Positions 33,536 to 44,500 of a DNA stretch of 50,535 nucleotides are shown here, one piece after another. The number at the start of each line of letters is the position of its first letter. Position 1 is the first letter of the stretch. Source of the stretch: an uncultured Bacteroidales bacterium (GTDB taxonomy: Bacteria; Bacteroidota; Bacteroidia; Bacteroidales; WCHB1-69); assembly GCA_937949745.1 (NCBI GenBank), contig CALECM010000112.1:1-50535 (forward strand). The letters are read 5' to 3'. The notes below the pieces were generated by a model, which saw only the letters and a list, made by a program, of their open reading frames with translations, searched no databases and had not been told where the DNA came from. The position numbers and the translations under genes were made by a program.

Positions 33536-34753
33536 ATGAATGCCCAAATAAAATATTCGGATATCGTGGCGGCCCAGGCCACCTTAAAAGGCATTATCAA
33601 GACTACTCCGCTACAACCTACCAAATCCTTTTCCCAGATGGGAAACTGTAATGTTTTCCTGAAACTGGAGAACATGCAGACTACCGGTTCGTTTAAGGTC
33701 AGGGGTGCTTATAATAAAATATCCCATCTTACGGATGAGGAAAAGAAACGTCCCGTCGTAGCAGCTTCCGCCGGCAACCATGCACAGGGAGTCGCTTTTT
33801 CTTCCCGCGAACTGGGTGTGAAGAGCACTATCTTCATGCCGAGTTTCACTCCTCCGCTTAAAGTGATCGCCACCCGTTATTACGGTGCGGAAGTAATTTT
33901 GCAGGGAGACAATTTCGACGAGGCTTACGCGGCTTCGCAGGAATATTGTAAAAAACACGATGCCACCTATATTCATCCTTTCAATGATCCGCTTATCATT
34001 GCCGGCCAGGGGACGGTTGGATGGGAAATATTTCACCAGTTGCCGGAAGTACAGGCTGTCGTGGTGCCTATCGGAGGCGGCGGACTGATCGGGGGCGTGG
34101 CCATGGCGCTTAAAACGCTTAAACCGGAGATTAAAATTATCGGCGTGGAAGCGGAAGGCGCCGCCTCCATGTACGCTTCCCGGAAAAAGAAAGAAGTAGT
34201 CGATATTCCGCATGTCAACACCATTGCGGACGGTATCGCCGTTAAAAAACCAGGAGATATTACTTTTAAGCTGATGCAGAAATACGTGGATGATATTGTT
34301 ACGGTAAGCGACCTGGAAATGGCCAATACCATTTATCTTCTTCTCCAGAGGGGAAAATTACTGGCCGAACCTTCTGGTGTAGCTTCTTTAGCGGCCATCC
34401 TCTATAAGAAAATCAATTTCTCAGGAATGAATGTGGTTCCGATCATCAGCGGCGGAAATATCAATATGTCATTATTGGAACAGATCGTCGAAAAGGGAAT
34501 GATGGAGGAAGGATTACGGACCACTATGCAGGTTCTGATACCGGATCAGCCCGGTGAACTCAATAAACTGACCTATTTATTCCAAAAACTGAAAATCAGT
34601 ATACAAACTATCGAACATGTACGTTCTATTACATCAGTGCCCATAGGTTACGTACTAATCATTTTCACGGTCGACCTGCAAAACCAGGAGCAACTTAACC
34701 TGATCGTGGATGAACTGGCTTCACGTGGCCTGCAGGCTAAAGTTTTAAAATAA
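33536..34753 (+). CDS. ilvA: Threonine ammonia-lyase (threonine dehydratase)
   Basis: The 405-residue PLP enzyme deaminates threonine to 2-oxobutanoate. The PLP lysine is Lys54 in TTGSFKVRGAYNKI. ASAGNHAQGVAF contacts the substrate carboxylate, and PIGGGGLIGG is the phosphate-binding glycine loop. The last ~75 residues (VLIPDQPGELNKLTYLFQKL and following) form an ACT domain, as in the shorter single-ACT form of the enzyme. It could be biosynthetic (isoleucine) or catabolic; no other ilv gene is nearby. The upstream gap to waaA is 43 bp. Confidence 0.94.
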   Translation: MNAQIKYSDIVAAQATLKGIIKTTPLQPTKSFSQMGNCNVFLKLENMQTTGSFKVRGAYNKISHLTDEEKKRPVVAASAGNHAQGVAFSSRELGVKSTIFMPSFTPPLKVIATRYYGAEVILQGDNFDEAYAASQEYCKKHDATYIHPFNDPLIIAGQGTVGWEIFHQLPEVQAVVVPIGGGGLIGGVAMALKTLKPEIKIIGVEAEGAASMYASRKKKEVVDIPHVNTIADGIAVKKPGDITFKLMQKYVDDIVTVSDLEMANTIYLLLQRGKLLAEPSGVASLAAILYKKINFSGMNVVPIISGGNINMSLLEQIVEKGMMEEGLRTTMQVLIPDQPGELNKLTYLFQKLKISIQTIEHVRSITSVPIGYVLIIFTVDLQNQEQLNLIVDELASRGLQAKVLK

Positions 34754-34755
34754 AA

Positions 34756-34760
34756 GGAGA
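34756..34760 (+). promoter_or_regulatory. Shine-Dalgarno sequence for uvrB (decides a TTG start)
   Basis: AGGAG lies 6 bases before TTG 34767. Such a strong ribosome-binding site is rare in this window and supports the non-ATG start. Confidence 0.7.
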
Positions 34761-34766
34761 TCAGAT

Positions 34767-36794
34767 TTGGATTTTAAACTCGAAGCTCCGTTCAAACCAA
34801 GCGGAGACCAGCCCCATGCCATTAAAGAATTAGTCAATGGCATTAATCGCGGCGACGATGCCCAGGTATTATTAGGCGTAACAGGATCAGGAAAGACCTT
34901 TACGATAGCCAATATGCTTCAGGAGACGAACCGCCCCGCGCTTATATTGAGCCATAACAAAACACTGGCAGCCCAGTTATACAGCGAATTTAAGCAATTC
35001 TTCCCGCATAACGCGGTGGAATATTTTGTTTCCTATTACGATTACTATCAGCCCGAAGCATACCTGCCTTCGTCCAATACTTATATAGAAAAAGACCTTT
35101 CCATCAATACCGAAATCGAGAAACTGCGTTTGCGTACTACTTCGGCACTTCTTTCGGGAAGAAGGGACGTCATCGTGGTGGCTTCCGTTTCCTGTATATA
35201 CGGTATAGGGAATCCGGATGATTTCGGGAAGAATGTGATCCAATTGCAAACCGGTATGGTTCTCGACAGGAACAACTTACTTCATGCCCTTATCAACAGC
35301 CTTTATTCGCGTACCGAACTGGAACTGGAACCTTCCCGTTTCAGGGTTAAGGGGGAGAGTGTGGATATTTTTCCGCCCTATAATGATTTCGCGTACCGTA
35401 TCATTTTCTGGGATAATGAGATCGAAAGTATTTATGAAATAGACCCGGTTTCGGGAGGGAAGATCAATAATCTCGATAACCTCACTATTTATCCCGCTAA
35501 TATTTTCGTCACTTCCCAGGAATCCATGCAGGATGCCATACAGCAAATACAACTGGACCTCGGCGTACATATCGATTATTTCAAATCTTTAGGCAAACAT
35601 CTGGAAGCCAAAAGACTGGAAGACAGGGTTACCTACGATGTGGAAATGATGAAGGAATTAGGCTACTGCTCCGGTATTGAAAATTATTCACGTTATTTCG
35701 ACAAGAGAAACCCGGGACAGCGACCGTTCTGTATTTTGGATTATTTCCCCGATGATTTTCTTATGGTCATCGATGAAAGCCATGTCACCGTACCCCAGAT
35801 AGGTGCGATGTACGGAGGGGACCGTTCACGTAAGCAAAACCTGGTGGATTTCGGGTTCAGGCTGCCGGCGGCTTTGGACAATCGTCCTCTCAAATTTAAC
35901 GAATTTGAAGACCTGGTAGGCCAGACTATTTTCATGAGCGCAACCCCGGCCAAATATGAACTGGAAAGAAGTTCCGGCGTTATTGTGGAGCAGGTCGTGC
36001 GACCCACAGGATTACTGGATCCTGTTATAGAAGTAAGACCCGCCGACAACCAGGTGGACGACCTGCTGGAAGAGATCGAACAAACCGTATCCAAAGGCGA
36101 ACGGGTCCTGGTTACTACTTTGACCAAGAAAATGGCCGAAGAGCTCACCTCCTATTTGATCCGGATCGGTATCAGGACACAATACATCCATTCCGAAGTC
36201 CACACCCTCGAACGCGTGGAGATCCTTAAAGACCTGCGTTTCGGGACTATCGATGTACTGGTCGGGGTGAATTTGCTACGTGAAGGCCTTGACCTTCCGG
36301 AAGTATCTTTGGTGGCCATTATGGACGCCGATAAGGAAGGATTTTTAAGGAATGAACGCTCGCTTACGCAAACCGCCGGCAGAGCCGCAAGGCATGTAAA
36401 CGGACGGGTGATATTCTACGCCAACAAAATCACCAAATCGATGCAGGCCACCATGGACGAAACAGCACGGAGACGCGCCAAACAGATCAAATATAACGAG
36501 GAAAACCATATCACCCCACAGAGTGTAATCAAGTCCGAAGATATTTACCTCGCCGGTACTATCGACGGAAAATTTACCATGGAAAAAGAATATATCCTCG
36601 ACAATACCTTCAACAGTGAAGCGGCAGAAAAGGAAATCCCCAAAATGATGAATAAAGAGCAACTTTCAAAAAAGCAGAAAACCCTCCGTAAAGAACTGGA
36701 AGTTGCCGTTAAAGCCCTTGATTTTATCAAAGCTAAGGACATACGGGATGAGATCAGGCATATCGACGAATTAATAAAGGAATACGATAAATAA
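34767..36794 (+). CDS. uvrB: Excinuclease ABC subunit B
   Basis: The 675-residue nucleotide-excision-repair helicase-like protein starts at TTG. The usual N-terminus FKLEAPFKPSGDQPHAI follows at once, and the next Met is far inside the P-loop region. Walker A GVTGSGKTF is at about 38-46. The damage-probing beta hairpin YYDYYQPEAYLP is at about 92-103. It has VIDESHVTVPQ (DEAD-like) and the helicase motifs LLREGLDLPEV and QTAGRAARH. It ends in a UVR domain (DFIKAKDIRDEIRHIDEL) that binds UvrC. All are complete. It lies 13 bp after ilvA. Confidence 0.97.
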   Translation: MDFKLEAPFKPSGDQPHAIKELVNGINRGDDAQVLLGVTGSGKTFTIANMLQETNRPALILSHNKTLAAQLYSEFKQFFPHNAVEYFVSYYDYYQPEAYLPSSNTYIEKDLSINTEIEKLRLRTTSALLSGRRDVIVVASVSCIYGIGNPDDFGKNVIQLQTGMVLDRNNLLHALINSLYSRTELELEPSRFRVKGESVDIFPPYNDFAYRIIFWDNEIESIYEIDPVSGGKINNLDNLTIYPANIFVTSQESMQDAIQQIQLDLGVHIDYFKSLGKHLEAKRLEDRVTYDVEMMKELGYCSGIENYSRYFDKRNPGQRPFCILDYFPDDFLMVIDESHVTVPQIGAMYGGDRSRKQNLVDFGFRLPAALDNRPLKFNEFEDLVGQTIFMSATPAKYELERSSGVIVEQVVRPTGLLDPVIEVRPADNQVDDLLEEIEQTVSKGERVLVTTLTKKMAEELTSYLIRIGIRTQYIHSEVHTLERVEILKDLRFGTIDVLVGVNLLREGLDLPEVSLVAIMDADKEGFLRNERSLTQTAGRAARHVNGRVIFYANKITKSMQATMDETARRRAKQIKYNEENHITPQSVIKSEDIYLAGTIDGKFTMEKEYILDNTFNSEAAEKEIPKMMNKEQLSKKQKTLRKELEVAVKALDFIKAKDIRDEIRHIDELIKEYDK

Positions 36795-36851
36795 TTATCA
36801 CGTTTCTTCTTTTCCATTTTCAAATATTTAAAAATCCGGATAAATTAAAAA

Positions 36852-36873
36852 GGGCCTGCCTCACGGCAAGCCC
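36852..36873 (-). terminator. Terminator of the secE-to-DUF3467 operon
   Basis: GGGCCTGCC pairs with GGCAAGCCC around TCAC with one internal mismatch. On the minus strand five T residues follow the stem. It is 28 bases after the stop of the DUF3467 gene. Confidence 0.85.
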
Positions 36874-36901
36874 AGATATAAATTCATACATGAGCGAAGG
36901 C

Positions 36902-37198
36902 CTATGCCATCGCGCCGTTATTGTCGATCATGGGAAGTTCGATTGCCATTTCTTTGATCTTTCCGTTTTTATCCTCAAATTTCTTGATATTATCCGCTAA
37001 AGCATTTAAAAATCTTTTGGCATTCTGAGGAGTCATGACAATCCTGGATCTCACATTTGCTTTCGGGACACCTGGCATCATTGCCACAAAATCCACAATG
37101 AATTCTGCATTGGAATGCGTGATAATTGCAAGGTTGGAATAGACTCCCTGTGCAATGTCTTCAGATAAATTAATATCCAATTTGGGTTGTTCTTTCAT
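36902..37198 (-). CDS. DUF3467 domain protein
   Basis: The 98-residue protein contains the DUF3467 pattern: an early YSNLAIITHSNAEFIVDF strand pair, then PGVPKANVRSRIVMTPQNAKRFLNAL. It starts one base after the rpoC stop and precedes the operon terminator, so it is co-transcribed with RNA polymerase genes. This placement is common in Bacteroidota. Function is unknown; the small domain may be a regulatory partner of transcription or of an unrelated complex. Confidence 0.88.
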   Translation of the reverse strand: MKEQPKLDINLSEDIAQGVYSNLAIITHSNAEFIVDFVAMMPGVPKANVRSRIVMTPQNAKRFLNALADNIKKFEDKNGKIKEMAIELPMIDNNGAMA

Positions 37199-37199
37199 A

Positions 37200-40100
37200 T
37201 TATAATTCTTTTGAAGCCATTAAACTTTGATATTCTTCCATGGAACCTACTTCAACCGACTGGTACTCTTTTAGTCCGGTACCTGCCGGTATCAAATGTC
37301 CGACAATTACATTTTCCTTCATACCCAGTAACTCATCCCTCTTGGCATTGATAGCAGCTTCGGTAAGGACTTTGGTTGTTTCCTGGAATGACGCGGCGGA
37401 TATAAAGCTGCGGGTTTGCAATGAAGCACGCGTGATACCCTGTAATACCGGTTTTCCCGTCGCGGGACGCGCATCACGTACCTCGATCAATTTTAAATCC
37501 TTACGTTTAAGGAAAGAATTCTCATCCCTCAATTTCTTCGCATTGATCATTTGCCCTTTCTGATATTCGGCAGAATCACCCGGATCAACCACTACTTTCC
37601 TTTCCCAGATCTGGTCATTTTCTTCCTGGAAATCGATTTTGTTAACCAATTCTCCCTGGAGGAATTTAGTATCACCCGGATCTTCAATTTCCATCTTACG
37701 CATCATCTGGCGCACAATTACTTCAAAGTGCTTGTCATTGATCTTAACACCCTGAAGACGGTATACTTCTTGTATTTCATTCACGATATACTCCTGTACT
37801 TTCATGGCTCCTTTGATAGATAAGATATCGGAAGGCGTGAGCGCTCCTTCGGAAAGCGGAGTTCCTGCTTTTACAAAGTCGTTTTCCTGTGCCAGGATCT
37901 GTTTGGAGGTCGGGATAAGATAAACTTTCTCTTCCCCTGTCCTGGAGGTTATCTTCACGGAACGGTTACCCCTTTTCAGTTTCTTTTCGAAAGACACGAC
38001 ACCGTCGATTTCAGATACAACGGCAGGATCGGAAGGATTTCGCGCTTCGAAAAGTTCCGTAACACGCGGAAGACCCCCCGTGATATCGCCGGCTTTACCG
38101 AACGAACGCGGTATCTTCACCAGTATTTCCCCGGAGTCGATGATCTGTCCGGCATCTACGGCCAAACGGGCGCCTACGGGAACATCGAAACTTTTGATGA
38201 GCTCATCTTCGTTATTAAAGATCAAAACACTCGGGTTTTTGGTCTTAACACGACTTTCGATAATCACTTTATCCTGGATATTAGTCTGTTCATCGATTTC
38301 GATACGATAGGTTACCCCTTCAATGATATCTTGGAATTCCACACGACCCGGAACATCGGAGAGGATCAAAGCATTAAACGGATCCCAATCTGCGATCAGG
38401 TCACCCTTCTTCACCATATCACCCTGTTTGAAATAAAGGGAAGCTCCGTAAGGAATATTTCCCGAGGTCAGGGCAACACCTGTTTTCGTGTCGATAATCT
38501 TCATTTCTGCCGAACGTCCGATCACTTTAAAGAAAGGTTTACCGTTATCAGAAGTTTTTTCGAGGGCCCTCAATTCATCGATACTTAACATACCGTCGTA
38601 ACGGGCTTCGATTTTACTGTTGGCAGCGATATTACCGGCCACACCCCCTACGTGGAACGTACGGAGCGTCAGCTGTGTACCGGGCTCACCGATAGACTGG
38701 GCAGCGATAACACCCACGGCTTCCCCGATCTGTACCATTTTACCGGTAGCAAGGTTACGACCATAGCATTTCTGGCAAACTCCGTGTTTGGATTCACAGG
38801 TAGGTACCGAACGTATTTCCACTTCTTCGATAGGAGAATCCTCGATGATCCGGCAATATTCTTCCGTAAGTTCCTCGCCGGCTTTGATGATCAATTCCCC
38901 GGTCTGCGGATGATACACATCGTGTAAAGTAACACGTCCCAAAAGACGGTCATAAAGGGTTTCCACCACTTCTTCGTTTTTCTTCAGAGAACCTACCGGC
39001 ATTCCCCTTAAGGTACCGCAATCCTCTTCCGTAATAATTACGTCATGGGAAACGTCTACCAGACGACGGGTCAGATAACCCGCATCGGCTGTTTTCAACG
39101 CAGTATCGGCCAAACCTTTACGGGCACCGTGCGTAGAGATAAAGTATTCGAGTACCGAAAGACCTTCTTTAAAGTTGGATAAAATCGGATTCTCGATGAT
39201 TTCCCCTCCGGTGGCGCCGGCTTTCGTCGGTTTTGCCATCAAACCACGCATCCCTGATAACTGTCTGATCTGCTCTGCCGATCCACGGGCTCCGGAATCC
39301 CTCATCATATGTACGGGATTGAATCCGCGGCGGTCATTACCGATCTGGCGCATCAGGATACTACTTAAGCGCGCATTCGTATGCGACCATACATCAATTA
39401 CCTGGTTATAACGTTCCGTATTGGTGATGAATCCCATATTATAATTCATGGTAATTTCATCCACCTGTGAATTAGCTTCTTCAATAAGAGTAGATTTTTC
39501 CTCCGGAATGATCACATCACCCAGGTTAAAGGAAAGACCTCCTTCAAACGACATACGGAATCCTAATCCCATAATATCGTCAAGGAATTTAGCCGTTTTG
39601 GCATTACCTGCTTTATAAAGTACTTCACCGATAATATCCCGCAAGGATTTTTTGGTTAACAAACGGTTGATATAACCAAAACCTTCAGGAACATATTGAT
39701 TGAATAATACTCTTCCCACAGTAGTTTCGGTAAGAACTTTCTGTCCGTCGCCTTTCAGGTCTACGCGGCACTTTATAACCGCATTCAAATGTACTTTTTT
39801 CTCATTGTAGGCAATGATCACCTCTTCGGGGGAATAGAATTTCAATCCTTCTCCCAGAACGCGTTCGTTCGGTGTGGAGGCAAGTTCTTTGGTTATGTAA
39901 TAAAGACCCAATACCATATCCTGTGAGGGAACCGTAATAGGAGCACCGTTAGCAGGATTAAGAATATTATGCGATGCCAGCATCAGCATCTGGGTTTCCA
40001 GGATAGCAGCGTTTCCAAGAGGAACGTGAACCGCCATCTGGTCACCGTCAAAGTCGGCATTGAAGGCCGTACAACATAACGGATGCAATCTGATGGCTTT

Positions 40101-41474
40101 CCCTTCCACCAAACGGGGCTGGAAGGCCTGGATACCTAAACGGTGTAATGTAGGAGCACGGTTCAGGATCACCGGATGGCCTTTCAATATATTTTCAAGG
40201 ATTTCCCATACGATGGGATCTTTCCTGTCTACGATTTTTTTAGCGGATTTTACCGTTTTCACGATTCCTCTTTCCAATATTTTCCTGATGATAAAAGGCT
40301 TGAACAATTCAGCCGCCATATCTTTAGGAAGACCGCATTCGTTCATGTGTAATTCCGGACCTACCACGATAACCGAACGGCCCGAATAATCGACACGTTT
40401 TCCCAAAAGGTTCTGACGGAAACGTCCCTGTTTACCTTTTAAACTGTCCGAAAGAGATTTAAGGGCACGGTTTGATTCCGTTTTCACCGCATTTGCTTTT
40501 CTGGAATTGTCGAAGAGAGAATCCACAGCTTCCTGCAACATACGTTTTTCATTACGCATGATCACATCGGGAGCTTTGATTTCGATCAATCTCTTCAAAC
40601 GGTTGTTACGGATGATCACTCTCCGGTAAAGGTCATTCAAGTCGGAAGTTGCAAAACGGCCTCCGTCAAGGGGAACCAACGGACGCAATTCCGGCGGTAT
40701 AACCGGAACGATCTTTACGATCATCCATTCAGGTTTATTGGCAGCACGTTTCCGGCTGTCCCTGAAAGCTTCGAAAACGTGAAGCCTTTTCAGGATATCC
40801 TGTTTCCTTTGCTGGGATGTTTCATTATTGGCCCTGTCTCTTAATTCATAAGACTCTTTATCAAGATCGATCTGGCTTAAAAGATCGTAAAGGGCTTCCG
40901 CTCCCATTTTAGCGATAAACTTATTGGGATCGGAATCTTCCAGCATCCGGTTATCCGGAGGAAGAGAATCGAGGATATCGAAATATTCTTCTTCCGTGAT
41001 GATAGCGCGGGGCTTAATGGTCTCACTTTCAGCTAAACCGGCCTGTATTACGACATATTTCTCATAATATATGATAGAATCGATGATCTTGGAGGTAAGT
41101 CCGAGAAGCGCGCCGATCTTATTGGGAAGCGATTTAAAAAACCAGATATGGGCTACCGGAACCACGAGCTGGATATGTCCCATTCTCTCGCGGCGGACTT
41201 TGCGCTCTGTAACCTCTACTCCGCAACGGTCGCAAACGATACCTTTATACCTGATCCTTTTATATTTTCCGCAATGACATTCCCAATCCTTTACAGGTCC
41301 GAATATTTTCTCGCAGAATAATCCTTCCCTTTCCGGTTTGTAAGTCCTATAGTTAATGGTTTCAGGTTTCAGAACCTCACCATGGGATTGTTCCAGTATG
41401 GATTCGGGTGAAGCCAGGCTTATGGTGATGCTCGAAAACTCTTTTCTTGTATTATTGTCTTTTCTGAAAGCCAT
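37200..41474 (-). CDS. rpoC: RNA polymerase subunit beta'
   Basis: The 1424-residue catalytic subunit. An N-terminal zinc module CHCGKYKRIRYKGIVCDRCG lies near residue 67. The Mg2+-binding NADFDGDQMAVH is near residue 470-480 with all three Asp residues. The second zinc site CESKHGVCQKCYG and the trigger-loop region around SIGEPGTQLTLRTFHVGG follow. Length and order are normal for Bacteroidota, whose beta' is a single chain. It begins 26 bp after rpoB. Confidence 0.98.
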   Translation of the reverse strand: MAFRKDNNTRKEFSSITISLASPESILEQSHGEVLKPETINYRTYKPEREGLFCEKIFGPVKDWECHCGKYKRIRYKGIVCDRCGVEVTERKVRRERMGHIQLVVPVAHIWFFKSLPNKIGALLGLTSKIIDSIIYYEKYVVIQAGLAESETIKPRAIITEEEYFDILDSLPPDNRMLEDSDPNKFIAKMGAEALYDLLSQIDLDKESYELRDRANNETSQQRKQDILKRLHVFEAFRDSRKRAANKPEWMIVKIVPVIPPELRPLVPLDGGRFATSDLNDLYRRVIIRNNRLKRLIEIKAPDVIMRNEKRMLQEAVDSLFDNSRKANAVKTESNRALKSLSDSLKGKQGRFRQNLLGKRVDYSGRSVIVVGPELHMNECGLPKDMAAELFKPFIIRKILERGIVKTVKSAKKIVDRKDPIVWEILENILKGHPVILNRAPTLHRLGIQAFQPRLVEGKAIRLHPLCCTAFNADFDGDQMAVHVPLGNAAILETQMLMLASHNILNPANGAPITVPSQDMVLGLYYITKELASTPNERVLGEGLKFYSPEEVIIAYNEKKVHLNAVIKCRVDLKGDGQKVLTETTVGRVLFNQYVPEGFGYINRLLTKKSLRDIIGEVLYKAGNAKTAKFLDDIMGLGFRMSFEGGLSFNLGDVIIPEEKSTLIEEANSQVDEITMNYNMGFITNTERYNQVIDVWSHTNARLSSILMRQIGNDRRGFNPVHMMRDSGARGSAEQIRQLSGMRGLMAKPTKAGATGGEIIENPILSNFKEGLSVLEYFISTHGARKGLADTALKTADAGYLTRRLVDVSHDVIITEEDCGTLRGMPVGSLKKNEEVVETLYDRLLGRVTLHDVYHPQTGELIIKAGEELTEEYCRIIEDSPIEEVEIRSVPTCESKHGVCQKCYGRNLATGKMVQIGEAVGVIAAQSIGEPGTQLTLRTFHVGGVAGNIAANSKIEARYDGMLSIDELRALEKTSDNGKPFFKVIGRSAEMKIIDTKTGVALTSGNIPYGASLYFKQGDMVKKGDLIADWDPFNALILSDVPGRVEFQDIIEGVTYRIEIDEQTNIQDKVIIESRVKTKNPSVLIFNNEDELIKSFDVPVGARLAVDAGQIIDSGEILVKIPRSFGKAGDITGGLPRVTELFEARNPSDPAVVSEIDGVVSFEKKLKRGNRSVKITSRTGEEKVYLIPTSKQILAQENDFVKAGTPLSEGALTPSDILSIKGAMKVQEYIVNEIQEVYRLQGVKINDKHFEVIVRQMMRKMEIEDPGDTKFLQGELVNKIDFQEENDQIWERKVVVDPGDSAEYQKGQMINAKKLRDENSFLKRKDLKLIEVRDARPATGKPVLQGITRASLQTRSFISAASFQETTKVLTEAAINAKRDELLGMKENVIVGHLIPAGTGLKEYQSVEVGSMEEYQSLMASKEL

Positions 41475-41500
41475 AATATATTTTATATTTTTTTATTTTA

Positions 41501-44500
41501 TTAATCAAATTGAACATCCAGTGCAAGACCTCGAAGTTCATTCACCAGGACGTTGAAAGATTCGGGCAATCCGGGTAGCGGCATATTGTCACCTTTCACA
41601 ATAGCTTCATAAGCTTTTGCCCTTCCTACCACGTCATCGGATTTCACCGTCAGGATCTCCTGCAATACGTTGGCCGCACCGAAAGCTTCCAGTGCCCAAA
41701 CTTCCATTTCCCCAAAACGTTGTCCACCGAACTGGGCTTTACCTCCGAGAGGCTGTTGCGTGATGAGAGAGTATGGTCCTATGGAACGGGCATGCATCTT
41801 ATCGTCAACCATGTGATGGAGTTTGATCATATAGATATAGCCTACCGTTACCTTTTGATGAAAAGGTTCGCCTGTTTCCCCGTTATAGAGTTGTACGCGA
41901 CCGTTTTCCGGAAGACCGGCATCAGCCATATATTTGTTGATCTCATCAAGTGATGCACCGTCGAAAATCGGAGTAGCGAATTTCATCCCTAACTCTTTAC
42001 CTGCCCAACCCAATACGGTTTCATAGATCTGTCCCAGGTTCATACGGGAAGGTACACCCAGCGGATTCAAAACGATGTCAACCGGGGTTCCGTCTTCAAG
42101 GAACGGCATATCTTCGGCCCTGACTATCCTGGCCACAATACCTTTATTTCCGTGACGTCCCGCCATTTTATCACCCACTTTAAGTTTACGTTTGTTAGCT
42201 ACATAAACCTTCGCCATCTGCACGATACCGTTCGGAAGCTCGCTACCGATGGTAGCATCGAATTTCTCACGGATCAGCCGGGCGTTCAGTTCACGTTCTT
42301 TCACAAGGTAATTCCTGATAATTTCAGCCACAAGCCCGTTGATCCTGGTATCATTCGTCCATTTGGAAACCGTGACATTGGCAAAATTAACCGTCGCCAA
42401 TAATTTCTGGGAGAATTTGGCACCTTTCTGGATCACGATATTTTTGGCATTGTCGTAAATATTATGGGCAATCTTACCTTCCAGCAGGCGATACAATTTC
42501 GTTATGATCGCATCTTTCAGTTGTTCGAATTCCTTATCATATTTAGCATCGATATCCTTAACGATATCTTTATCTTTGGATTTCGTTTTCCTGTCTTTTA
42601 CCAATCTTGATAATGACTTGGCCCCGATCACAACACCTTTCATGGAAGGAGGAGCTTTCAGGGAAGCATCTTTCACATCCCCGGCCTTATCACCGAAAAT
42701 AGCCCGGAGTAATTTTTCTTCCGGAGTAGGATATGATTCTCCTTTCGGAGTAATTTTCCCGATCAGGATATCGCCTTCATTGACATCGGCACCCACCCTG
42801 ATCAAACCATCTTCGCCAAGGTCTTTGGTCGCTTCCGTAGAAACGTTCGGGATGTCATTGGTCAATTCTTCGATACCGCGCTTGGTATCCCTTACTTCAA
42901 GGGTAAACTCTTCGATATGGATAGAGGTAAAGAGGTCTTCTTTAACCACTCTCTCGGATATTACGATCGCATCCTCGAAATTATACCCTTTCCAGGGCAT
43001 AAACGCCACCATCATATTTCTTCCCAGCGAAAGTTCCCCGTCGCGGGTCGCATACCCTTCGGTCAATACTTCGCCTTTCTCCACTTTCTGTCCTTTGGTA
43101 ACGATCGGGCGCATGTTAATACACGAGCTCTGGTTTGTCCTTCTGAATTTCACCAGCTCATAAGTGCGTATATTGGATTCGAAACTTACGATTTTTTCGG
43201 TTTCGTTATATTCGTAGTTTACCACAATTTTTTCCGCATCCACATATTCGATCACACCGTCTCTTTCGGCCCTGATCAACGCTCGTGAATCGAGGGCAAC
43301 CTGGTATTCCAGGCCGGTACCCACGATAGGCGCTTCCGGCTGTAACAACGGAACAGCCTGCCGCATCATGTTGGAACCCATCAATGCACGGTTAGCATCA
43401 TCATGTTCCAGGAACGGGATCAAAGAAGCCGCGATGGACGCGATTTGATTCGGCGCTATATCGATCAGGTCGATCTGATCTTTGGTCAGGATCGGGTAAT
43501 CAGCCAGGTTACGGGCTTTTACGCGGTCTTCCAGTACACCGTCTTCGTTCATCGTGGTTTTAGCCTGCGCAATAGATTTATTCTCTTCCTCTTCCGCGCT
43601 CAGGTAAACCGGTTCCGATTCAAAATCCACTTTACCGTCTATTACTTTCCTGTAAGGAGTTTCGATAAATCCCAACTGGTTGATCTTAGCAAAAACGCAT
43701 AAGGAAGAAATCAATCCGATATTCGGACCTTCAGGTGTTTCGATGGTACAAAGCCTTCCGTAGTGGGTATAGTGTACGTCACGAACTTCGAAACCGGCCC
43801 TTTCCCTTGACAAACCTCCCGGTCCCAGGGCGGAAATCCTTCTTTTATGTGTAATTTCCGACAGCGGATTCGTCTGGTCCATAAATTGTGAAAGCTGGTT
43901 CGTTCCGAAGAAAGAATTGATAACGGCAGATAATGTTTTCGCGTTGATCAGGTCAACGGGAGCGAAAACTTCATTATCCCTCACATTCATTTTTTCCCTG
44001 ATCGTACGGGCCATACGTGCCAATCCTACGCCGAACTGGTTGTATAACTGTTCGCCTACGGTCCTGACACGCCTGTTACTCAAGTGGTCAATATCGTCTA
44101 CCTCGGTTTTAGAGTTGATCAATTCGATAAGGTGACGGATAATGGAAATAATATCTTCTTTGGTTAATACGCCCACATCCATGGGAATATTAAGATTTAG
44201 TTTCTTGTTGATACGGTAACGGCCCACTTCGCCCAAATCGTAGCGTTTGTCCGAAAAGAAAAGTTTTTCCAGTGCGGTACGCGCGGTTTCCTCGTCGGGT
44301 GCAGCCGTATTCCTTAATTGCAAATATATATATTCGATAGCTTGTTTCTCGGAGTTGGTCGGATCCTTTTGCAGGGTATTGAATATGATCGAATAATCTG
44401 TCTGTTTGTTATCCTGTTTATGGAAAAGAACGGTTTTGATATTGGCATCCGCAATCAGGTTTATATGTTTCTCTTCCAGTATGGTTTCCCGTTCGATCAG

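Noticed and set aside
33611..34213. 200-codon frame opposite ilvA
   Set aside because: Antisense shadow of a well-recognised gene.
42504..43163. 219-codon Ser-rich frame opposite rpoB
   Set aside because: Antisense shadow of rpoB with skewed composition.
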